A stretch of DNA of 64,000 bases from Isoetes taiwanensis (GCA_021234155.1 JAJEKV010000025.1:722474-786473); one strand, 5' to 3'. Numbered from the stretch's first letter, positions 12,996-24,636 are shown. Notes: generated from the letters alone by a model not told the origin. Numbers and translations: made by a program.

Positions 12996-13042
12996 GTCCC
13001 ATTTACCTTCGTTTTCAACGAATATATGGTAAATGGACTTCT
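12996..13042 (+). repeat. DIRS repeat A1, left piece (hairpin), cut off by TE-1
   Basis: This 47-base piece matches the start of A2 (47875-47921) with one substitution (T for G in the hairpin loop). It folds as ATTTACC...GGTAAAT and ends in TTCT, the target site of TE-1. The rest of A1 resumes at 41065. Confidence 0.85.
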
Positions 13043-13064
13043 GGGTGTAAATTCTATACTGGTG
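13043..13064 (+). repeat. TE-1 left terminal inverted repeat
   Basis: Perfect inverted match to 41043-41064. It continues with TACAAAAAGCACTGTCCGGA, the same layout as the TE-3 terminus (GTACAAAAGCACCCGTCCGG), including a GTCCGGAC palindrome. Confidence 0.9.
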
Positions 13065-13416
13065 TACAAAAAGCACTGTCCGGACATGTGCTTTATGTGC
13101 TGAAAGCGCTTAGTACCTCCTTAGTCGTGTGACGTCCAACCGAATTAAAACAGAATTGGCATGCACCAAGAATAGTATATGCAATTCCGGAATGGCAGGG
13201 ATCAGTGACTAGGATCTCCAAAGACGCGGGAACTCCGTTGGCGGGGAGGATGGTTGGAGTTTCCTTTAGTGGTTGGCGGGAGAAATCAGAATCTGGAATT
13301 GCAATTAGAGAATTGCAATACCAATTCATACAATTCGAACAAATTTTGCATTGTTTCAATTGAATTTTCAATTTGGAATTGTAATTCGAGTCGTGAAATC
13401 TGTCTCGTGAATTTCA

Positions 13417-14985
13417 ATGGAAAGCTCCCCTGAAAGCATCGATTCAACTAGAAGAAGGATTTTCTTGCAAATTCAAGCTGAAAATAGAAGAAAATCCCGA
13501 GAAAGGAAGAGACAGAGAGAGAAGGAAAACAATCCTCCTTCCAATACCAAAGATTGTGGTGTTTTGAGTGAAAGAAGATTACAGGAATTGTCGAAGAATT
13601 TGGAAGATTATTTCAATGAAATTACAAATACTTTTGCCTCGAATGTGGACAAAGGGAAGTTAGCATCGAGATTCTTCAAGAAGATTAAACATCTTCCATT
13701 CGATGTTGATGTAGCAGACCCAAAAGAAAATGCCCTTATGAGGGATTTAATTTTGAATGTGAAAGAGACTTTTCAAGCTCAAAAATATGATAGAAATACT
13801 GATGTTCTTCAAGCAAAAAGGAGTACACTGCAAATGGCTGCATCTTCAACAAAGGGAGTGAATCAATCAGCAATAGCAAGGCTTCTATCTATTCCAAGAA
13901 GAACTGTGGCAAGAGCATTTCAGAGACGTGTGTATGCAGAATTTGAAGCAGGTCCCCGGTCAATGTTTGAGGAGGAGAAAAAGGTCTGATGCACTTTCGG
14001 ATGAAGCAAAAGAGGGTAAGATAAAGAATTTTTGGGATGAGAATACTAGGATCTCACCATATAAAAACATGTGAGAAAACATGTTAGTGAAACAAATTGA
14101 AAAGATTGACCATCCTATTCATTTCTTTGGAGGTGACACAAGTAAGCACATTACGCCTTTTTTTTCTGTATTTTGCATCATATTGTTGTTGAATCTGTGT
14201 TATGATCAGTTGTAGTTTTATCTTCAATTCAGGAAAGAGTATCCTGAGATCAATATATGCCAGCAAACCTTTGAGAAGCTTAAACCAAGCTATATTAGGA
14301 GATTGCAAGAAAGAGAGACTTCTTGCTTTGCCGATTACCACATGCACCTTGATTTTGTCATGCGGGCAATTAATAACATGAGGTCGATCCTTATGGTATG
14401 CACAAAGATTGCAAATGAATCACGTGGTATGTGGTCCAGGTCCAACATGCAATGCTAAGGACAATATTTTCAAATCTACAAGTGAGTATTGGAGAAATGT
14501 GGTATGCCCCAAAGTAGAAGCAGATGAATGGCACAAACATGCATGTTTGATGCAGACCTGCAAGAAATGTGGTCTCAAGAGGTAAGTTATTAACATAGCT
14601 CATATATATTGTTTAACTTTTCATTTCTATGATATCTAGATAACATATGTCATATATATTGTTTAACTTTTCATTTCTATGATATCTAGCTTCAATATTC
14701 TCTTACAATATTTTCTCTATTCCACTTTATACAGGATTCCAAAGTGTCCAAGGGAAACAAGTAAATCATTAGAACACCTGGTGGATTGGAAAGTTTTTGA
14801 AAAAGTTAGTGTTGAGATTGTGTTAGAAGGATGACGTCATTTATACTAATTTGTTGATTCTACTGCTTGCAGCAAGAAGCTGTTTCTAAGAGAAACCCTA
14901 AGAAGAAACCAACTAAAGTTACAAGATTGGCCTACAAGACTGGTACCCCTTTTGAATTTCAGGAACATGCAAGAAAAACAATGGC
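13417..14985 (+). pseudogene. TE-1 transposase-like gene, 5' half
   Basis: The frame opens at 13417 and reads 190 codons to a stop at 13987. It holds a basic stretch (RKSRERKRQREKEN), the motif ERRLQELSKNL, and a helix-turn-helix-like segment (NQSAIARLLSIPRRTVARAF, about residues 148-167), as expected for DNA binding. A one-base shift near 13970 then gives RSDALSDEAKEGK, and further shifts lead through KIDHPIHFFGGD. Later pieces read YPEINICQQTFEKLKPSYI (14230), HMHLDFVMRAINNM, a Cys-rich block CNAKDNIFKST...WHKHACLMQTCKKCGLKR (14440-14582), then RNPKKKPTKVTRLAYKTG (14885). Introns probably separate the later pieces. The copy in TE-3 has the same order. The gene stops abruptly at 14985 where TE-2 begins and resumes at 34760. 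Confidence 0.7.
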
Positions 14986-14986
14986 A

Positions 14987-15011
14987 AAGTCGTATTTAAT
15001 TAAAGTGGGAC
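14987..15011 (+). repeat. TE-2 left terminal inverted repeat
   Basis: Twenty-five bases matching 34732-34756 in inverted orientation without mismatch. Inside it follow TCATTCCATTCCCATTTT here and GGGACTC phrases at the other end, suggesting short subterminal GGGACT repeats. Confidence 0.9.
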
Positions 15012-16237
15012 TCATTCCATTCCCATTTTTTTTCGGAACCCGGTTAATTTACATAAAAAGTAGCACCCCAGGACCGAAAACTATCCTTAATTGAATTTTT
15101 GAATAAAACTCGAATCTGAAGCCAGGTTTGTCTTTTCCTGTTTTTCATGAAGTCGAGAACAAAAAACAATGCAAATCAAACAAAGGAAATTCATTAAAGT
15201 TTGAAACCAAAGATGTAGTTGAAAAAAGAATTTTTATTAATAAATTGAGCAGATACAATGTATTTTACATCGGACAGAGACCATGGCGGTCTTCTTTGTC
15301 ACTACTGATTACATCATCTTGGTAGGTGGTCCACCTCGGGGGATTAACTTGTGGCTTCTTCATGCCGCCCTGTAAGCCTTGGGGCAACCTGAAGAGTGTG
15401 GAATGCCTCACGTGGAGGTGCCTCTGGAGCTACCGCCGACCTGTCCACCCGACTTCTCCACTCGCCTCCCGCAGCCTTTCATCGAATATGCTCCTTCCCC
15501 AACCTCCGTGGATGTTATGCAATGCTTGCAATATGCCTTGAGCTTCTGGACTTTCTCTTTGTTCTTCGCCGTTCTTTATTCCCGTGGTGTAGCGAGCAAC
15601 CCTCAATCGCGAGCAACCTTGTCCCAAAAGGCGGGCAAGAGTGTAGCGTGACCAGGGATCGTGTGTTTAACGGTATTTCTTCCGCCTTTGAGGGATCCGT
15701 GCCGCCTGAGGCGGTCTCGTGATGCCCGGCGGGATGCAGGCTGGTGTCGGATCTGCGGCACGAACCACCGGAGCAAGGAGAGTATGATTAACAATTACGG
15801 TGTCATTAGTCAAAACGTAGAAAAGAACGTTGAAATCAAATTACAACGGAGAACATTCATTCCATACAACTGCATCCAATGACGTGGGAAGTAGTGTCTT
15901 TTTCGACTTCAGCGAGTCGAGAAAGGCCCATAAAAGTCAAAGTACAACCATTCTCATTAGAATATGGTTGCATCCAATCACACACGAAGCATACAAATGC
16001 TTTTGTCAACGAGACAACTAGCATGCCTTCTCGACTCGCGAGTCGAAAGTCCGTGAAACCCAATGTACAAGCATTATCATAATAGATTGTACAAGCATTT
16101 CATCAACACGACAAGCATGCCTTTCTCGACTCGTGAGTCGAGAAAGGCATCAAAACTCAATATACAAGTATATTCATTACAAAATGGTCAATACATGTGT
16201 TCACGTTCGATTACAATATTCACACAATTTGACTATC
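15012..16237. other. TE-2 left interior, no gene recognised
   Basis: Several overlapping frames of 60-108 codons at 15326-16082 lie on both strands, but none has a motif. The stretch is probably the 3' region of the minus-strand FCP1-like gene. It includes the first of the TCGA palindromes. Confidence 0.4.
15900..16148. repeat. TCGA-rich palindromes, left cluster
   Basis: Three palindromes: near 15902-15926, near 16028-16048 (TTCTCGACTCGCGAGTCGAAA), and 16119-16148, where GCCTTTCTCGACTC and its complement form 14-bp arms around GT. The same motif recurs on the far side of TE-3 and through the rest of TE-2, but I do not see it inside TE-3 or outside TE-2. Confidence 0.75.
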
Positions 16238-17024
16238 TCAAAGGGGGTCACTCTTCTTGTTCACCAAAGTATTTGTCGATCCATAGCTTTCATGATCGGC
16301 TTGCTCTCTGGATCGGGTTCCGCGGAGGCTCGGATAGTTAAGTAAGCACATCGGCGACAAGAATGGCAAAGAGGGATTCCGCCAAGACAGACCCAGTCCG
16401 AAGGACAACCACCTATCCGCTCTCATATTCTTTGGTCGATATGGCTTAGCAATGATTGTATTTTTTGCGGCGTTATGATAGCACTTGTAGGCGGAGTCGT
16501 CTATGATCAGCGTGTTGTGTTTGCCATAGTCCCGAATTGCTCATAAACATTGTCCAGCCTTTTCACCATTATAGGCTTCCCCTTTGTGATGCATTTGGAT
16601 CGAGGTCCTTTACATGCTTTCGACCCTTTTCGTTTCCCCAAACGAACTTGAACTTCAAAACTGAAATGCCGAGAACACCAAGAACATTGACAATATTTTT
16701 CTTTGCCATACAAGACCATATGCCCACTTCGAATCCGTGCGGGCACTACCAATAATTTCCTTAGCTCACGGGCCTCCGGATACACTATTTTATGCTCGCT
16801 TTCACCGGGATCTGCGAGGTGTTAATCTCGGGGCGTCTTTGTCGTGGTATACCGCAGCTAATACTCCATTGACGTCAAATATTACAAGCTTGGTGGGACC
16901 AGCTGGATCCCAGTTGGAGTTTGGCTCTGACCATATTTCCGGTTCATCGGGATCCAAATGCGGGATCATTAACTTTTCAGGTTCTTTCTGGCTGTGAGCA
17001 GTGTCTTGCTCTGGATTTTCATTC
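16238..17024 (-). pseudogene. FCP1/NIF-like HAD phosphatase gene of TE-2, 3' part
   Basis: Read on the minus strand from the TE-3 boundary at 17024: an acidic linker (NPEQDTAHSQKEPEKL...DPDEPEIW), then LVIFDVNGVL (about 16865-16891), the DxNG version of the HAD motif I of FCP1/NIF phosphatases. A frameshifted stretch follows in which VGIWSCMAKKNIVNVLG can be read (about 16680-16720), then NTLIIDDSAYKCY (16479-16515), the second Asp-Asp motif, and KPYRPKN. The family removes phosphate from Ser/Thr of proteins such as RNA polymerase II CTD, but DxDx(T/V) is usual; here the second acidic Asp is Asn, so catalysis is doubtful. Its 5' part continues at 24637 across TE-3. Confidence 0.65.
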
Positions 17025-17053
17025 GGGTCTAAGTTAGATATTGGGGTACAAAA
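17025..17053 (+). repeat. TE-3 left terminal inverted repeat
   Basis: Twenty-nine bases identical to the inverted right end; followed by GCACCCGTCCGGACGC, a GTCCGGAC palindrome shared with TE-1. Confidence 0.92.
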
Positions 17054-17355
17054 GCACCCGTCCGGACGCTCTGCTTTTCGTGCTTGATCTGCTGTGCTTG
17101 GGGGTGCTTGGAGAGCGGGAACACGATGATCCGTTTTTAGCAAATTGCTTCCGGATCGATGACATGGCTGCTCCGAAAATCAAATTCGGTTTCAAATGAT
17201 CCGGGCTTGATCTCCGTTTTGAGATGGCGGGGGTCGTTTGCTTTGAATTCTTTTGTGGCGGGAATGATCATTCGGCTTGTACCTCAAAACGAAGCGTTTT
17301 TTTGTAGATCACGGTTTTCTCAGACCGCAAAATTCTCTGTACATCACGATCCTCA

Positions 17356-20300
17356 ATGGATCAATCAGTTTCTGATTTGGATGAGGAAAAGAGACTCAAA
17401 GTTTTCTGGGAAATTCAAGCCGAGAGAAGAAGGCAATCAAGGCAGCGAAAAAGAGAAAGGGAGAGAGAGAAAGAAAACTTGCACCCGAAATTGAACGAGG
17501 CCCGAAAAGCGAGAAGGCTTCAAGAATTGTCCAAAAAATGGACCCGATTATTTCAACGAAATCACAAAGCCTTTGAAAGAAGGGGATAAAGCAATGGTGG
17601 TGCAATGATTTGTGAAGAGAGTGAAGGCTTAAATTGCCAATCGGAAGTGGATTTTGTTGATTATGAACAAAGCAAGATCATGAAGAATGTGATTAAAATG
17701 TTCGTGAGACATTCAATGAACAAAAAGAAATTAAGGAAGACAGGATGTATTGCAAGCAAGAAAGTCTACTTTGCAAATGGTATCTTCATCAAAGAAAAAT
17801 CCATCAACCAATCTGTCATCACACGCCTCCTTCATATATCTAGAAAATCTGTTGTTGCCGCAAACTTAAGAAGAATAATGGCGCACCAAGAATGTGGTCC
17901 GTGGTCAATGTTTTCAAGGAAAAAGAGGTGTGATGCATTGAGTGACGAGGTTAGAAATTGTGTTTACAAGTTCGGACGTAAAACACACGAAGTTTCACCA
18001 TACGGGAAGCATGTGAGAAAGTTTGTTACGCCAGCAGATGGCGATAAAATTGATCATCCAATACAACCGCTTGAAATATCTCGTGATTTCCCCGCTTAGT
18101 ATGTTTCTTCATTTGTATATATCCGTTTCTATATAGATCTTCTTTGTTTGCGGTTGCAATTTTACATGAACTTCAAGAAGGAATTCAATGACATTAAGAT
18201 TACCCAAATAAGACATTTGAATTGTTGAAGCCATCATTTGTGAGGCGCTTTAAATGAAAGAGAAACTTGTCACGCCAATATCACATGCACTTTGAATATG
18301 TGATGCAAGCACTCAACAAAATCGAAACAGATCCAAATGGCGCGGCATAAAGATTGCAAACCGTATTTTGTGCCGCTTTTTGTGGTGATGGTAACTTTTG
18401 TGCAGCCAAGAACCATGTTTATAAATCCACTAGTGATTTTTGGAGGCAAATGATCCGCCTAAGGATGAAGATGAAGAGTGGCACAAACATAATTGTCTGC
18501 AGGTGGCATGCAAGGATTGTGGATTGAAAAGGTACTCTTTTTTAATGTTAAGATGTTTGAACATTCTATTTTGAGTTGTTAAGATGATTGATGCAACATC
18601 TTACAAACAAATTCTCGGTGGTCTTACAAACAAGGTTGCCAATATGTCCAAAGGAGAAGGAGGAGTCCTGATTACAAAGTGGAGTGGAAGCTTGGGTTTG
18701 AAAAGGTAGTGTATTTGGCATTTGTGCTTAAATGATTTTTGTGCTTGTGATTGTTGTGCTTGTGCCGCAAACTTACAAATTGATCTTTGTTTTCAAAAAA
18801 CAAAGAAGAGGTTGGTTACATGAAGGGAGACCACCAAGAAAAAATGGCGGGGAAAGAAACCAAGCAAAGGTAACTAGACTTGCATACAAGAAAGAGAGCA
18901 CGCCCCAATTCCAAAGAAAGATGCTTCAAGACACTGGTACAATTCATCCCACACAATTATGTTGCACTGCTTGGCAGCAAAGCAATTCAGAAGTGCTTGG
19001 ATACTTTTCCGAAGGTGCGCTTGTCTCGGTTATTGATTTTGCTGAAAATTACAGTTTTAAAATTCTTAAAGAGGCACAATCTTGCTAATCGGCACAATGA
19101 TCAGGCATCAATTTTGGTTCATATCACATATAGACATGCAACCGGGATGAGATAGAAGATATGGAAGCTAAGGGAAGCAGAGAAAAGGGAACTAGAGAAG
19201 GAAAAGCGACAAAAAGAAAGAGGAAGACAACTCGCCAGATCATCGCCAGTAATGAGAGGAGAATCATAAAGGAAGTACATTTTTATATTTCGGATGATAG
19301 AGATCATAGCAGTGAGTTTGTACACCATTGCTTGAAAGTTCATGCAGATCGGCTCGAGTACAAAATATTTTGTACAACAAACATATTTTTGGAGTGATGG
19401 TTGCACATCCAGCGGTTCAAAGGAGCAAGACCTTTTGGTATTTAGGAAGGAACTATGTCAATAGTGAAGGAATTGAGTATGAATGGAATTTTTTGCCGAC
19501 TCTCATGGGAAAGGAGAACATGATGGACAAGGTGCAATCCTAAAAAGGATTTTGGCAAGAGAACAATTGAAGTATGATTCCGGAAATTGGAGCGTGCCAA
19601 AGGCGTTGTGGATTTCATGAATTGGTATATGATGAACAACCCACCAGACCCAAATATAAGAAGGTAAATTCAATCAGTACCATTGCATTCTTCTTCATTT
19701 GAGGTGACATTTTTCCGTTCTATATTGCGAGGTTTTTGGCATATTGAACCAGAAAATGTAGACAAATCTGAAAAGAGGGAATGGAGGTCACTTTGTGGGA
19801 GCTCTAAACTTCATTCCATCAGACCATGTGACAAAACAAATCCTGCAAAAGTTGCCCACAGGTGCCTCTCTTGTTTCATCCCTTTGCTTTCATGGAAAAT
19901 GGGATGATTGCATGAACAAAGCTTCGATTGGGAGCTTGGTCCACAAATGTAACCTGAAGTTGAAGAAATCTCTGAGAAAACAATCCCCAACGAAAAGCAG
20001 TTCAAGATGAAGATGAGGATGAGGATGAAGAAGAGGATGATGATGAGGCTAATGAATACCTCGGTTCGTTTCTAGAAGTTGGAGATAACTTTGCTTTGTA
20101 AATGCGGATCCGGAAGGATGAAGAAGGAGTTGACTTTTATGTTCTTAGGTGTACAGAGACTAAAATACATTGTTAGATGCATATGAAGACTCATGGGGTT
20201 CCCGCATTTGGTGTGGGAGAAGTCATAGTTTCGCCACTACTACAAGCGCATTGGATGCACTCCACTTTGAGTTATTAGTGGACAAGCCGGTTGCTAGTGT

Positions 20301-20420
20301 GTACAAATCACCTTATTAGACAAGTGAAATTTGATATGGAGAGTCTTGGCAACAACAAGTTTAAGATGAGTGAAGAGACATGCCAAAAAGTGATGGCATC
20401 CCTTCACGTAGAGTGCTAAC
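17356..20420 (+). pseudogene. TE-3 transposase-like gene, frameshifted
   Basis: Begins at 17356 with the same basic N-terminus as TE-1 (IQAERRRQSRQRKRERERE, ARRLQELSK). After a shift, frame 17605-18099 has the helix-turn-helix-like segment SINQSVITRLLHISRKSV, then KKRCDALSDE and GDKIDHPI. Fragments follow for FELLKPSFVRRF (18215), the Cys block EWHKHNCLQVACKDCGLKR (18475-18531), KVTRLAYKKESTPQFQ (18870) and FIPHNYVAL (18940). The RNase-H-like core reads VIDFAENYSFKILKEAQSC, HFYISDDRDHSSEFVHHCL (19280), then shifted SDGCTSS and HGKGEHDGQGA (19506-19540). The C-terminal part has HIEPENVDKSE, IRPCDKTNPAKVAHR, GVDFYVLRCTETK and ends at TAA 20418-20420 after MSEETCQKVMASLHVEC. Several indels make it non-functional. 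Probable catalytic acids are the Asp residues of ISD and SDG, by analogy only. Confidence 0.7.
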
Positions 20421-21090
20421 ACCGGGCTGATCGCTTTTTCTCGGCTTACGGCTTGCACGGAGAAGCTTATCATTCACATGTAAAGTGGCTCATTCACATG
20501 TAAAAGTGGCCGCTACATTGTTTCTAACAAACCTATTGTTTCTAACAAACCTATCAATGGAAGCTAACAAATTCTTTTGTTGCACGGATATTTGTAGTCC
20601 CGACCGACTTGATCAATGTAATCTTCTTTGGTGCTTTGTCTCATTTTTACGCTTTGTCCACGACATGCTAATTGTTTTCGGAGTTTATGCTTAACTACGT
20701 CCCTTGTTTTGGTCCTTGAAACAAATGGTGGAAACTTTTCGCAAGTGTTCAATTGGGGATTTGCTCAAGACAATGCACAAAGTAAATACTCTTAAACCTT
20801 TTACATGCATATGTTCAAAGATTGGCTTCATATCTGAGTTTGTTTGTTTAACCAATTAGGATTTGGACTTCATCTTTGGATCCGGAGGGAGAGACAAGCA
20901 TAGGAGAAACCATTACATTCAAATATAAAACTGGGACAACAATTTTGCAAGTAGAAACTCGTAAGTGCGGTAAATATTATATTCATTAGATACAAAATTA
21001 TTTACAATATATGTACAAAAGCGCATACAACTTTCGGTTGGTGTCTTTATTCTTTTACATAGGCTAAGTTACATAAATATTGAAAAGAGT
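20421..21090. other. Spacer between convergent TE-3 genes
   Basis: Contains the 3' ends of both genes. A plus-strand 69-codon frame at 20485 has a TTTCTAACAAACCTATTG duplication and no motif. No separate gene. Confidence 0.5.
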
Positions 21091-22300
21091 CTATAGACTC
21101 TTATTCTCCTTTCTGTGAGAATTTACATTCTTTGCATCACTTGAAGTGCGATTATCGGCAATAAGAGTAGTATCTTGTGTTTTATCTTCTCTTGCGGGCT
21201 CTTCATCCTGTTCATTGACAAAATCGATTATTATTACGCAGGATTGTTATTATTATCTTCATGTACTTTATCTCCCTTTGCATCGGTATGTTTATACTTA
21301 TATCATCTATCAAGCCTTGTAGCTTAGACATCTCCCGGCTACCAACTTGTATACGTTTCTATTTTCTCCAAAACATGCTCCTTGTCAACCATTTGCTTAT
21401 CTGTTTCTATGTTGCTATCATTTTTATTATGAGCTGATGCGTCGTGATAGTTACCTCAATTGCTTCCTCGGGCCAAGCAACTTCTAGGTTCATCAAACCA
21501 AGTAATTCAAATCAAACAACATACAAAAATGCAACTAAATGAATTGAAAGCAATGACATTACTACAATCACTTCAATAGCATAACAACACAACTAAATGA
21601 AATTAAACAACATACCTTAACAATTTCCTTCATTAACTCGAATGCTTTTGAGAATAGCCACTTTCCACCTCGCTAGTTCACTTAGATGGTCAGCCCGAAG
21701 CCTAAGTATATCGATGTCCTCTTCTTGAACTTTATCTTTCAACATCTTTGCTTTCGTGCAACCACTTTTGAGGATTCTTGGCATTGAGCCAAGTTTAAAG
21801 AAATCTGACTAAGAAATTGAAACCTTTGTCATTGATGTCATTATCAAATTTTTCAATTATGAAGCAAGTGTCTTGTGGGGACAAGAAAGTCTTGTACAAT
21901 GAGTCATCAACTAGCACTACCTCCCCTACATCCTCAAAAAGCCTCATACACTTTTACAATTGGCTTCATAAGCACCGGGCTTGTTCGGATTCCCCGGAAA
22001 GGCGAAGGCATCACCCGCACTCTTTCGACCCCAAATGAACTTGAACCTTCCTATAAAGGAAGGTGGCACTATCACATTTAGGATTTCTATGATGTTGTGC
22101 TTCATCATAGAAGACCATATGGCTACCTCAAATCTGGCAAAGCACCCTTCTAAAAACTTTATCAGCCACAGTGCGCACAACACCACTTTCCCCCTGCATA
22201 ATGCTTCTTCACTCTGTTGGAATTTTAATTACGGTTCTTTTTGGAATGTGCTCACAGAACTCCATTTAAGTCTAGGATGACAAGTTTTTTTTCTTTTCTA
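21091..22300 (-). pseudogene. TE-3 FCP1-like HAD domain, C-terminal part of the second gene
   Basis: Minus strand. KKLVILDLNGVL (about 22252-22290) is the HAD motif I region; it runs into a TGA at once, so the gene is broken. After a shift the frame 22186-21944 gives FLEGCFARFEVAIWSSMMKH and GRFKFIWG, the segment that in FCP1/NIF proteins follows the first motif. The last readable exon ends with REDKTQDTTLIADNRTSSDA and a TAG at 21093-21091. The corresponding pieces of TE-1 and TE-2 are similar (IWSSM, IWSCM). Confidence 0.65.
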
Positions 22301-22409
22301 AAGGGTGCGCAACATTCATAAAACAAAAACTCAAACATCAACAATTGACATCAAATAAAAGCAAGTCTTAACAAAACAAATTAGTTCACAACTTCAAATT
22401 CTTTGTCTT

Positions 22410-22960
22410 TCAACAAATTAACACAAGTGTCATTTCAAAGTTTTCAAAGTTTTTGAGAGTTATCAAAGAACTTTCAAGTGTTATTTCAAAGTTTTCGGGA
22501 ACTCGGACAATGAACACGGACAACGACCGGTTAACATTTTGTAAATAACATTCGAGGATCACCTTTTGGAGGTTGTGTTGGCATCTTCTTAGGGGCCTAC
22601 CCTTCTTCTTCTTATCCACTACAGGTGCTTGTACTTGTTCTTCTTCTTCTTCTACATTCTTCCCTTTATCGGCCAGCCTTTGTTGCAATGTGATCGGCAC
22701 CACCAGCTTCTTTGTCCGGATCTAGAACTTCATCAACCACAGGAGCTTTCTCCTGCAGGTTCTACTTCTCAACCTCGACTTTATGGTGCTCACAAGCTGT
22801 GAAGTAGTCCTGTTCGGGCTCTTCTTCTTCATCATCTTTCATCAACCACTAGTGCCGATGTCACTCTCTTTTTGGGCTTTTTCTTACCAATCAATGAAGT
22901 AAGGAAACTAGTTAGAATAGACATGAAATAAAGTTTACAAAACAAACACATAAAAACACC
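22410..22960 (-). pseudogene. TE-3 second gene, charged linker
   Basis: Minus-strand frame (22703-22410) with EEEEEQVQAP and KKKKGRPLRR, a Lys/Glu-rich linker between the RING-like and FCP1-like parts. Further acidic runs lie up to 22860. TE-1 has a basic linker in the same position. No domain is recognisable. Confidence 0.45.
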
Positions 22961-23093
22961 AAATGGTTACCTTTCTTAATGCTTCAAGCTAGCATTTGTC
23001 AACGGGGACTTGGTGATGCCACTTTTTTTGTAATGAGGTTTTGGTGATGCCACAAACCGCTAGAGTATAATCGAGGGAACTAATGGAGACTCA

Positions 23094-23450
23094 TCAACAA
23101 ATATTGGTGAAGAAGTTGATTTGTTTGTAGGGTGAAGCAAAAGCACTACTAGTGCACGCTCCAAACCCACTGGCGATGGCTACCTCGACTCCATCTTGAC
23201 TCCAACTTCTAAAACCAAGTTCCACAAACAAAACAGGAACTTCCTTTAAGCACACGAAGCATGCCTTCTTTTCATACTGAAGCATGCAACATGCCAAGTG
23301 ATAGGCATGTTCACATGGCAACTTCATACTCAAAGTATATTGTGGATTGAATACCAATCCACATGCGCAAAGACATGAGTTCTCCATAAAACACGGCAAT
23401 CCGCTCTTCATAGTCATGATAGAGATTAGGTGAAGTGTCTGGTGCATCAA
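23094..23450 (-). pseudogene. TE-3 second gene, RING-like Cys/His cluster
   Basis: Minus-strand frame of 118 codons. The zinc-ligand pattern is CLCACG...KLPCEHAYHLACCMLQYEK-ACFVCLKE: paired Cys, then C-x-H-x2-H-x2-C, then C-x2-C, as in RING fingers with a shortened first loop. RING domains usually recruit E2 enzymes for ubiquitin transfer; whether this one does is unknown. TE-1 shows the same block at 39742-39890 (KLKCDHEYHLMCHLTLLAKGKC). Confidence 0.6.
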
Positions 23451-24087
23451 GCGCCTAGTGACTTCTAAACACCCTGCTTTCTTGAAGTCGAATTCTAAAG
23501 AGGCTTTTTAGCCTTTGCTTCTTCTCCTTTCGTCTCTCTGCTTCAACACTTACCTTTGGAAGGCAAGCTTCGGTTTGGAGCGTAGTAAAGCTCTCCACTT
23601 ATTTTATGCTTCAAATCGCAATCTGGGTCAAATCTTCATGTTTTTTATCCGCTTTGTCATTCAAAGCGGAGATAACTCATTCATGAGTCTACTCACCTCC
23701 TTCTTTGCTATATCAATCATTACTTGCTCCCGTGCTAGGAGTTGTTGTCAACCTCAATCTTACTAATAATCTTAGCCAAATCTGTTTGACGAGGTTATCT
23801 AACTCTGTTTCCAACTTCTTTACTTCCTCATCAATCAAAGAAATATTGAAACTACAATTGCAAAATGCGAAGAAAATTCATTTGGCTGACCTGATTTCGC
23901 TTTTAATTCCATCGAGGTGTTCTTACTCACGAATTTCGAGGTGTGCTTTGGCCTGAAGGATGTACGGTTTTCATTTTTTAACATCTTCTTTCTTTACATC
24001 CATATCATCCCTTGGTTTTTCGACCAAGCGGTAACTTTTGTGACTTGTATGCATCCCAATTTATCTTATGACCCTCATGATCTTGCT

Positions 24088-24470
24088 CTGCGACGACCAC
24101 AATGCTCCCAAGCAAATGCCAAAGCAACGAGTTTCCTCAATTCGTTGTTTGGTAATCCCGCTTCAGGATCTGAAGGAACTTCGACCAAGTCCTCCAATTG
24201 TTGCTTCGGATGAGTGCGGACTTAAATAAATTTTTATTTTGCCTTTTTCTTTAAAGGATTGAATGGTTCTGTCCATACAACTGTTCCAATCTTCTTTGAT
24301 CCGCGAAGATCCCCGCGACCACGGTTCTGAGGAATAATCCCTTCTCCTACCATCGCTTAAAAGCGTTGAATTAACCAAAGAGCAAGGTATGAAGCAAGCG
24401 CCGGAAGGAAAAATCTCGAAGGCGAGGGTACAATTTAACCGTAGAAAATAGGGTATAATGTGCGTCATGG
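24088..24470 (-). pseudogene. TE-3 second gene, N-terminal domain
   Basis: Minus-strand reading starts near 24468 and shows RIKEDWNSCMDRTIQSFK-KGKIKIYL (about 24230-24290). A frame change leads to PNNELRKLVALAFAWEHC (24097-24150). TE-1 has KEDWLSVWREEINS and NNEVRKQIAYAFAWENC at the same spacing, so this is a conserved domain of the family; I recognise no named Pfam-type domain in it. Confidence 0.6.
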
Positions 24471-24607
24471 ATCAATTATCGATTTCTTTGCTTTGAATGA
24501 TTACGCCCCCGGCAGCCCGGATCATTGTTTGCGAAAAAGGCCAGCGGAAGCGAGAAGGTGCGAAGAATAGGCGCCGGCGTGCTTAACCTGCTTCGCTTGT
24601 CGCGGCT

Positions 24608-24636
24608 TTTTGTACCCCAATATCTAACTTAGACCC
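24608..24636 (-). repeat. TE-3 right terminal inverted repeat
   Basis: Inverted copy of 17025-17053, followed by the second ATTC (24637-24640). Inside it are GCCGCGACAAGC and further GC-rich subterminal sequence. Confidence 0.92.

Larger units (their letters stand above)
17025..24636 (+). mobile_element. TE-3: 7.6-kb DNA transposon, relative of TE-1, inserted in the FCP1-like gene of TE-2
   Basis: A perfect 29-bp inverted repeat (17025-17053 and 24608-24636; GGGTCTAAGTTAGATATTGG...) is flanked by ATTC at 17021-17024 and 24637-24640. Removing it and one ATTC joins the minus-strand frame as REENENENPEQD without a break. The terminus aligns with that of TE-1 base by base (GGGT-TAA-TT--ATA-TGG-GTACAAAA-GCAC--TCCGGAC). 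Gene order is as in TE-1: transposase-like on the plus strand, then the minus-strand RING/FCP1-like gene. Confidence 0.9.

Noticed and set aside
12996-13070. Separate solo DIRS fragment or MITE at 13.0 kb
   Set aside because: The hairpin plus the sequence at 41065 together make one A1 repeat, and GGGTG... is the TE-1 terminus; one interrupted element explains both.
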